Assembly: GCF_003416895.1 (NCBI RefSeq)
Contig: NZ_QVIO01000004.1
Coordinates: 1 to 64,000, forward strand
Direction: 5' to 3'
DNA: 64,000 nucleotides
Source: Duganella sp. BJB476
Lineage (GTDB): Bacteria; Pseudomonadota; Gammaproteobacteria; Burkholderiales; Burkholderiaceae_D
The translations under genes and the position numbers were made by a program. This document shows, piece after piece, positions 58,438 through 64,000 of the stretch. Below the pieces are notes generated by a model that made no database searches, had not been told where the DNA came from, and saw only the letters and a program-made list of their open reading frames with translations. Position 1 is the first letter of the stretch. Every line of letters begins with the position of its first letter.

Positions 58438-59475
58438 ATGTATGTAGTCCGTCCGGTAGAACTTGCGGATATTGCTGCCCTCGAAGCGCTGGCCGCAGTG
58501 ACCATGCCGGGTGTGCACACCTTGCCGAAAACGCGCGAGAAGATCGCCGACATGATCGAGCGTTCGATCGCCTCGTTTGCCGCGCACGTCGACATCCCCA
58601 GCGAAGAATCCTACCTGCTGGTGCTGGAATCTCCGGCCGATAAAACCATCGTCGGCACCGCCGCGATCTTCGCCGCCGCCGGCTCCAACGGCACCTATTT
58701 CTCCTTCCGTAACGACGTGATCCAGCAGGTCTCGCGCGACCTGAACATCAGCCACAGCGTGCACGCGCTGACGCTGTGCTCCGAGCTGACCGGCTATTCG
58801 CAGCTGTCGAGCTTTTACGTCGGTGAACGCGAACACGGCACGCCGGAAGCGGCCCTGCTGTCGCGCGCGCGCCTGATGTTCGCCGTGCTGGCGCCGCACC
58901 GCTTCGCCGAGCGCTTCTTCGTGCCGCTGGCCGGCGTGACCGATGCCGATGGCGGTTCGCCGTTCTGGGATGCGCTGGGCCGCAAATTCTTCAAGATGGA
59001 CTTCCTCGACGCCGAACGCGTCATCGGCGGCGCGCGTAACCGCACGCTGATCGTCGAACTGATGCCGCACTATCCGGTCTATGTGCCGCTGCTGCCGGGC
59101 GACGCGCAGGCGGCCATGGGCCAGATCCATCCGTCGGGCGAGTTGGCGTTCAACCTGCTGACGGCCGAAGGCTTCGAGGCCGACGACTACATCGACATCT
59201 TCGACGGCGGCCCGATCCTGCAGGCGCACAAGAATTCGCTGCGCACCTTCAACGGCGCGTTGCAACGCCGCGTGACCACCGCCGCCGAATCGCCGGACCG
59301 TGGCCGCGAACCGCAGCTGCGCTACGCCGTATCTTCCGGCTCCGAACACAACTTCCGCGCCGTGATCACGCATTGCGCGGCGCTGGAATCGCAAGTCAAT
59401 GTGGCGCTGACGGCCGACGTGCTGGAAGCGCTCCAGATCGCCGAAGGCGATACCGTCATCTGCGTCAGAATCTAA
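58438..59475 (+). CDS. aruF: arginine N-succinyltransferase, alpha subunit (AruF)
   Basis: It succinylates arginine with succinyl-CoA (first AST step) together with AruG. It begins MYVVRPVELADIAALEALA and contains the family segments LTLCSELTGYSQLSSFYV, HRFAERFFVPLAGVTDADGGSPFWDALGRKFFKMDFLDAE, LIVELMPHYPVYVPLLP and DDYIDIFDGGPILQAHKNSL. The length is 345 residues. GAGGAG precedes the ATG. The heteromeric form is typical of pseudomonads and some betaproteobacteria. Confidence 0.94.
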   Translation: MYVVRPVELADIAALEALAAVTMPGVHTLPKTREKIADMIERSIASFAAHVDIPSEESYLLVLESPADKTIVGTAAIFAAAGSNGTYFSFRNDVIQQVSRDLNISHSVHALTLCSELTGYSQLSSFYVGEREHGTPEAALLSRARLMFAVLAPHRFAERFFVPLAGVTDADGGSPFWDALGRKFFKMDFLDAERVIGGARNRTLIVELMPHYPVYVPLLPGDAQAAMGQIHPSGELAFNLLTAEGFEADDYIDIFDGGPILQAHKNSLRTFNGALQRRVTTAAESPDRGREPQLRYAVSSGSEHNFRAVITHCAALESQVNVALTADVLEALQIAEGDTVICVRI

Positions 59476-59488
59476 GAGTGGACCAATT

Positions 59489-60547
59489 ATGCTAGTAGTA
59501 CGCGCAATCACAGCCAACGACCTCGACGCCCTGTACGTGATGGCCACGCAGGTCGGCAGCGGCATGACCACCCTCAAGCCGGACATGAAGATGATGGGCG
59601 ACCGCCTGGCGATCGCCGTCGCCTCGTTCGCCGAAACCATCCCGCCCGAAAAGCGCGACTACATGTTCGTCATGGAGGACACCGACAACGGCCGTATCGC
59701 CGGCGTGTGCGCGATCAAGGGCGCGGTCGGCCTGACGGAGCCGTTCTACAACTACCGCATCGGCACGCTGGTGCACTCCAGCCGCGAGCTGGATGTGTTC
59801 ACCCGCATGGACACGCTGTACCTGTCGAACGACCTGACCGGCAGCACCGAACTGTGCTCGCTGTTCCTGGCGCCGGACTACCGCACCGGTAACAACGGCA
59901 AGCTGCTGTCGAAGAGCCGTTTCCTGTTCATCGCTCAGTTCCCCCACCTGTTCACCGAAAAGCTGATCGCCGAGATGCGCGGCTACCAGGAGGAGAGTGG
60001 CCGTTCGCCGTTCTACGAAGGCCTGGGCCGCCACTTCTTCAAGATGGACTTCGACCACGTCGACGACCTGACCGCCGTCGGCAAGAAGTCCTTCATCGCC
60101 GAACTGATGCCGCGCCAGCCGCTGTACGTGGCCTACCTGCCGGAAGACGCGCAGGAAGTGATCGGCAAGGTCCACATGTCGACCGCGCCGGCGCGCCGCC
60201 TGCTGGAGCAGGAAGGCCTGTACTTCGAAGGCTATGTCGACATCTTCGACGCCGGCCCGGTACTCCAGGCACGCGTGTCGGAACTGCGCGCCATGCGCGA
60301 AAGCACGCTGGCCGAAATCGGCCTGACGACGGACTGGGATTCGGCCTGCGCGCCGGAGTCCGCAGCCGCCGAACCGATGCTGGTGTCGAACACCACGCTC
60401 AAGGATTTCCGCATGATCCTGTCGCAATCGGTGCCGGTCAACGGCGCCATCGCGCTGCCGGAAGCCGAACAACAACTCCTGCACTGCCATACCGGCGACA
60501 CGGTGCGCACGCTGACCCTTAATTTGAGGAAGAACCCACATGTCTAA
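59489..60547 (+). CDS. aruG: arginine N-succinyltransferase, beta subunit (AruG/AstA)
   Basis: This is a paralog of AruF with the same fold and landmarks: VVRAITANDLDALYVMATQVGSGMTTLKPD, LYLSNDLTGSTELCSLFLAPDYR, GRSPFYEGLGRHFFKMDFDHVDDL, FIAELMPRQPLYVAYLPEDAQEVIGKVH and FEGYVDIFDAGPVLQARVSELRAMR. The length is 352 residues. Its end overlaps astD by eight bases. Confidence 0.94.
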   Translation: MLVVRAITANDLDALYVMATQVGSGMTTLKPDMKMMGDRLAIAVASFAETIPPEKRDYMFVMEDTDNGRIAGVCAIKGAVGLTEPFYNYRIGTLVHSSRELDVFTRMDTLYLSNDLTGSTELCSLFLAPDYRTGNNGKLLSKSRFLFIAQFPHLFTEKLIAEMRGYQEESGRSPFYEGLGRHFFKMDFDHVDDLTAVGKKSFIAELMPRQPLYVAYLPEDAQEVIGKVHMSTAPARRLLEQEGLYFEGYVDIFDAGPVLQARVSELRAMRESTLAEIGLTTDWDSACAPESAAAEPMLVSNTTLKDFRMILSQSVPVNGAIALPEAEQQLLHCHTGDTVRTLTLNLRKNPHV

Positions 60548-62024
60548 CGCTTTGAATAAAGTATTGAGTAACTTCATCAACGGCGAGTGGCTCGCCGGCA
60601 GCGGCGCCGAACTGGTGACGATCGATCCATCGAACGGCAAGCAGACCTGGGCCAGCAACGAATCGACCGCGCAGGACGTGGGCCACGCCGCCGCCGCCGC
60701 GCGCGACGCGTTCGAAGCCTGGGCCTTGACGCCGCTGGCCGAACGCATCGCCGTCTGTACCCGTTTCCGCGATCTGCTGAAACAGGACGCGGAAGAGCTG
60801 GCGCTGCTGATCGCCGAGGAAGTGGGCAAGCCGATGTGGGAAGCCCGCACCGAAGTGACCACCATGGCCAACAAGATCGACATCTCGGTGCAGGCCTACG
60901 GCGCGCGCACCGGCGAAATCCAGAACAAGGTCGCCGACGGCGAGGCCGTGCTGCGCCATCGTCCGCACGGCGTGTTCGGCGTGTTCGGTCCTTACAACTT
61001 CCCGGGCCATCTGCCGAACGGCCATATCGTGCCGGCGCTGATCGCCGGTAACACCGTTGTCTTCAAGCCTAGCGAATACGCGCCGCGTACCGCCGTCAAG
61101 ACCGTGCAGCTGTGGGAAAAGGCCGGCGTACCAAAGGGCGTCATCAACCTGGTCAACGGCGGCCGCGATGCGGGCGTCGCGCTGGGCCAGAACGCGCTGC
61201 TGGACGGCGTGCTGTTCACCGGCAGCTGCCAGACCGGCACCGCGCTGCACAAGCAGTTCGGCGGCCAGCCGGGCAAGATGCTGGCGCTGGAAATGGGCGG
61301 TAACAATCCGCTGGTGGTGTGGGACGTCAAGGATATCGACGCCGCCGTGTTCATGGCGATTTCGTCAGCCTTCATCTCGGCCGGCCAGCGCTGCACCTGC
61401 GCGCGCCGCCTGATCGTCAAGCAGGGCGCCGAGGGCGACGCGATCATCGCGCGCCTGGTCGACGTGGCCAGCCGCCTGACCATCGGCGCCTCCGCCGCGG
61501 AACCCGCGCCGTTCATGGGCCCTGTTGTTTCGGTGGCCATCGCCAAGCGCCTGGTGCAGGCGCAGGCCGACATGGTTGCCAAGGGCGGCAAGAGCCTGCT
61601 GACGATGCGCCAACTGGTCGACAACACCGGCTTCGTCAGCGCCGGCATCGTCGATGTCACCGACGCCAAAGGCATCCCGGACGAAGAGTGGTTCGGCCCT
61701 CTGCTGCAGGTGATCCGCGTGGCGGACTTCGACAGCGCGATCAAAGCCGCCAACGCCACCGAATTTGGTCTGGCATCGGCGCTGATCTCGAACGACGAAA
61801 ACCTGTGGAAGATCTTCCAGGTGCGCGCACGCGCCGGCATCGTCAACTGGAACCGTCCGACCACCGGCGCCGCCAGCAGCGCGCCGTTCGGTGGCGTGGG
61901 CAAATCGGGCAACCATCGTCCGAGCGCCTACTACGCGGCCGATTACTGCGCCTATCCGGTCGCTTCGATCGAAAACAATGTACTTGAAATGCCTGCGAAA
62001 CTGTCGCCGGGCATGCACTTCTAA
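60540..62024 (+). CDS. astD: succinylglutamate semialdehyde dehydrogenase
   Basis: It oxidises succinylglutamate semialdehyde with NAD (fourth AST step). This is an aldehyde dehydrogenase with VFGPYNFPGHLPNGHIVPALIAGNTVVFKPSE (cofactor loop), ALEMGGNNPLVVWD (catalytic Glu), SAGQRCTCARRLIV (catalytic Cys) and FGLASALISNDE. The length is 494 residues. TGAGGAAG lies upstream within the end of aruG, and the ATG overlaps the aruG stop. Confidence 0.95.
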   Translation: MSNALNKVLSNFINGEWLAGSGAELVTIDPSNGKQTWASNESTAQDVGHAAAAARDAFEAWALTPLAERIAVCTRFRDLLKQDAEELALLIAEEVGKPMWEARTEVTTMANKIDISVQAYGARTGEIQNKVADGEAVLRHRPHGVFGVFGPYNFPGHLPNGHIVPALIAGNTVVFKPSEYAPRTAVKTVQLWEKAGVPKGVINLVNGGRDAGVALGQNALLDGVLFTGSCQTGTALHKQFGGQPGKMLALEMGGNNPLVVWDVKDIDAAVFMAISSAFISAGQRCTCARRLIVKQGAEGDAIIARLVDVASRLTIGASAAEPAPFMGPVVSVAIAKRLVQAQADMVAKGGKSLLTMRQLVDNTGFVSAGIVDVTDAKGIPDEEWFGPLLQVIRVADFDSAIKAANATEFGLASALISNDENLWKIFQVRARAGIVNWNRPTTGAASSAPFGGVGKSGNHRPSAYYAADYCAYPVASIENNVLEMPAKLSPGMHF

Positions 62025-62033
62025 GGAACTGAA

Positions 62034-63371
62034 ATGCGCGCACGCGAATTCAACTTCGACGGCCTGGTAGGCCCATCGCACAACTACGCAGGTCTGTCGT
62101 TCGGCAATGTGGCCTCGTTCAGCAACGTCAAGAGCGCTTCGAATCCGAAGTTGGCGGCGCTGCAAGGCCTGGCCAAGATGCGCGCGCTGGCCGCGCGCGG
62201 TTTCGGCCAGGCGCTGCTGCCGCCGCAGGACCGTCCGAATTTCCGCCTGCTGCGCAGCATCGGTTTCACCGGCAGCGATGCCGAAGTGCTGGCCAAGGCC
62301 GCCAAGGAGTCGCCGGTGATCCTGGCGTGCGCCTACTCGGCTTCGCCGATGTGGACCGCCAACGCGGCCACGGTCAGCCCGTCGGCCGACAGCGCCGACG
62401 GCCGCACGCATTTCACCGCCGCCAACCTGAATAACAAGCTGCACCGCGCCTTCGAGCACATGCAGTCGGCGCGCTCGCTGCGCGCCATCTTCAAGGATGA
62501 GAAGCACTTCGCCGTGCATGACGCGCTGCCAGGCACGCCGGCATTCGGCGACGAAGGCGCGGCCAATCACACGCGTTTGTGCAAGGACCACGGCAGCGCC
62601 GCCGTCGAGATGTTCGTCTACGGCCGCACCGAGTTCGACGCCTCGGCCACCGCACCGAAAAAATACCCGGCCCGCCAGACGCTGGAAGCATCGCAAGCGG
62701 TAGCCCGTCTGCACGGACTGTCGGCCGAGCGCACCGTCTACATCCAGCAGAATCCGGACGTGATCGACCAGGGCGTGTTCCACAACGACGTGATCGCGGT
62801 CGGCAACGGCAATGTGCTGTTCTACCACGAGCAGGCGTTTGCCGACGAAGCGGGCGCGCTGGAACAGCTGCGCCGCGCGATGGGCGGCGTGGGCGCGGAA
62901 CTGAACGCGATCCGCGTCGATACCGCCAAGGTGTCGGTGGCCGACGCGGTGCACAGCTATCTGTTCAACAGCCAGCTGCTGAGCAAGGACAACGGCAAGA
63001 TGGCGCTGGTGATTCCGCAGGAGTGCGAGGAAAACGCCGCCGTGGCGGCCTACCTGCAAGGCCTGGTCGCCAGCGGCAACGCGGTCGACGAACTGATTCA
63101 CTTCGACCTGCGCCAATCGATGCGCAATGGCGGCGGTCCTGCATGCCTGCGCCTGCGCGTGGCGCTGACCGATGCCGAAGCGGCTGCGATGCATCAAGGC
63201 GTGGTGATGACCGAGGCGCTGTACCACACGCTGGTGGCGTGGGTGGAGAAGCACTACCGCGACCGGCTGGAACCGTCCGACCTGGCCGATCCGGCGCTGG
63301 CGATCGAAGTGCACGCCGCGCTGGAAGACTTGAGCCGGATTCTGGGCTTGCCCGGACTGTATGATTTGTAA
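62034..63371 (+). CDS. astB: N-succinylarginine dihydrolase
   Basis: It hydrolyses succinylarginine to succinylornithine, CO2 and ammonia (second AST step). It begins REFNFDGLVGPSHNYAGLSFGNVAS and contains MWTANAATVSPSADSADGRTHFTAANLNNKLHR, NPDVIDQGVFHNDVIAVGNGNVLF, and the catalytic Cys371 in RNGGGPACLRLRV. The length is 445 residues. AAGGA precedes the ATG. The last enzyme of the pathway, AstE, is not found directly after it. Confidence 0.95.
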   Translation: MRAREFNFDGLVGPSHNYAGLSFGNVASFSNVKSASNPKLAALQGLAKMRALAARGFGQALLPPQDRPNFRLLRSIGFTGSDAEVLAKAAKESPVILACAYSASPMWTANAATVSPSADSADGRTHFTAANLNNKLHRAFEHMQSARSLRAIFKDEKHFAVHDALPGTPAFGDEGAANHTRLCKDHGSAAVEMFVYGRTEFDASATAPKKYPARQTLEASQAVARLHGLSAERTVYIQQNPDVIDQGVFHNDVIAVGNGNVLFYHEQAFADEAGALEQLRRAMGGVGAELNAIRVDTAKVSVADAVHSYLFNSQLLSKDNGKMALVIPQECEENAAVAAYLQGLVASGNAVDELIHFDLRQSMRNGGGPACLRLRVALTDAEAAAMHQGVVMTEALYHTLVAWVEKHYRDRLEPSDLADPALAIEVHAALEDLSRILGLPGLYDL

Positions 63372-63372
63372 A

Positions 63373-63405
63373 ACACCATCTCGCCCCCATATGGGGATTT
63401 GGTGT
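63373..63405 (+). other. nested dyad between astB and the glutamate dehydrogenase gene
   Basis: ACACCA/TGGTGT (63373-63378 with 63400-63405) encloses CCCCATATGGGG (63385-63396). It begins two bases after the astB stop. There is no T-tract, so it is either a poor terminator, an mRNA end structure or an operator for the next gene. A related CCCC-N7-GGGG element lies between dctA and gltL. Confidence 0.45.
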
Positions 63406-63492
63406 CTAATAGCGCTCAACCACTGCCGCGCAGCCACAAGCCGGCGCGGCGCCTGCAACATAAAATACACATAACGTATTGGAGAAGCAACG

Positions 63493-64000
63493 ATGAAACA
63501 AATGCCACAAGACCTGCGTAAACAAACGCTGGAATTGGTCAACGCCAGCAAGCCAGCCAGCGACAGCACTCAAGTCGCCGCGCTGATCAGCGCCTGGCTA
63601 GGTTCCCTGGACGACGAAGACCTGGCCGGCACCGTGCCCGATAGCCTGGCGCCGGTCCTGTGGGATGGTTTCACTCAAGCTTCCAAGCGCACCGGCTCCG
63701 GCGCACAGATCGCCAAGCTGCGCTACGCGGATGGCCGCGGCGGCATGGCCACCGCGCTGCTGGTGCTGAACGACGACGTGCCTTACCTGGTCGATTCCAT
63801 GGTCATGGCGATGCGCAAGCTGCGCGTGGGTGTCAACGGTGTATTGAACTCGGTGCTGCCGGTTGCGCGCAGCGCGGACGGCGTAGTTACCGCTGTCGGC
63901 CAGGCCGGCGACAAACTCGAATCCTACGTCCTGTGCCTGCTGTCCGAAGATCTGCCGGAAGCGGAAATCGGCATGCTGGTCGAGCGCCTGGAAATGGTGT
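63493..64000 (+). CDS. gdhB: NAD-specific glutamate dehydrogenase, large (GDH-180) type, N-terminal part
   Basis: It oxidises glutamate to 2-oxoglutarate and ammonia. The frame opens at ATG 63493 (GGAGA upstream) and runs to the window edge for 169 codons without a stop: MKQMPQDLRKQTLELVNASK at the start, LSGLDDEDLAG-like region, then VPYLVDSMVMAMRKLRVGVNGVLNSVLPV. The last is the ACT-like regulatory segment of the very large GDH first described in Streptomyces and Pseudomonas. The full protein should exceed 1,500 residues. Its position after astB fits use of glutamate made from arginine. Confidence 0.82.
   Translation, partial: MKQMPQDLRKQTLELVNASKPASDSTQVAALISAWLGSLDDEDLAGTVPDSLAPVLWDGFTQASKRTGSGAQIAKLRYADGRGGMATALLVLNDDVPYLVDSMVMAMRKLRVGVNGVLNSVLPVARSADGVVTAVGQAGDKLESYVLCLLSEDLPEAEIGMLVERLEMV

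Noticed and set aside
61365..63569. Minus-strand open frame of 734 codons opposite astD and astB
   Set aside because: It is the shadow of two well-identified genes, with composition typical of an antisense frame.

Overview
The window is a stretch of chromosome from a high-GC betaproteobacterium. Gene content and order (recG divergent from queA-tgt-yajC-secD-secF, a tandem fadD pair, an aru/ast operon followed by a large NAD-glutamate dehydrogenase, DUF3025 after pyrC) point to the Oxalobacteraceae, near Massilia, Duganella or Janthinobacterium. The genus is inferred, not proven. The window starts in the 3' end of a 23S rRNA gene, followed by 5S and its terminator. No prophage, CRISPR array, insertion sequence or defence island is visible. 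Most genes are ordinary housekeeping, transport and catabolic genes, tightly packed, with several convergent pairs overlapping at their 3' ends.

Layout. 0.5-3.1 kb: an envelope pair, a TPR protein and an L,D-transpeptidase. 3.2-9.3 kb: a PagL-like lipid A deacylase, a beta-hydroxyacid dehydrogenase, an M20 amidohydrolase, a cytoplasmic molybdopterin oxidoreductase and a lipoprotein aminopeptidase. 9.5-12.8 kb: two tandem long-chain acyl-CoA synthetases. 12.9-20 kb: an orphan Phd/YefM-like antitoxin, an orphan alanine-rich flagellin, an acyl-CoA thioesterase divergent from an Atm1-type ABC exporter, an exported M20 peptidase and a Tat-exported GH43 glycosidase. 20-26 kb: a C4-dicarboxylate/glutamate symporter divergent from a glutamate/aspartate ABC transporter (gltLIJK), then an exported amidohydrolase. 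26-34 kb: a LysR regulator divergent from a one-chain fusion of an Old Yellow Enzyme and an MDR quinone reductase, a YefM-YoeB toxin-antitoxin pair with a recognisable operator, pyrC, DUF3025, an oxidoreductase, an MFS carrier, a 38-residue membrane peptide and a perfect 27-bp inverted repeat. 34-42 kb: recG, queuosine genes and the Sec accessory genes. 42-46 kb: an exported TPR protein whose ribosome-binding site lies inside the preceding terminator, then a split chromate transporter with a divergent LysR regulator. 46-52 kb: a microcompartment-free ethanolamine cluster (AraC regulator, permease, TorF-like outer-membrane protein, eutB, eutC). 52-56 kb: regulators, a GST, a candidate small RNA, an HDOD protein, and a MarR regulator opposite an EamA permease. 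56-64 kb: arginine succinyltransferase catabolism (ArgR-type regulator, astC/aruC, aruF, aruG, astD, astB) leading to the start of the 180-kDa-type glutamate dehydrogenase.

How the genes work together. Acidic amino acids enter through dctA/gltLIJK. Arginine is degraded to glutamate, and glutamate can be oxidised by the dehydrogenase at the right edge. Ethanolamine yields ammonia and acetaldehyde. These modules suggest growth on amino acids and amines. I found no clearly new multi-gene system. The observations most worth following are the OYE-MDR fusion, the tandem ArgR-like half-sites, the YefM-type operator, the terminator/Shine-Dalgarno overlap upstream of the TPR protein, and the small-RNA candidate.
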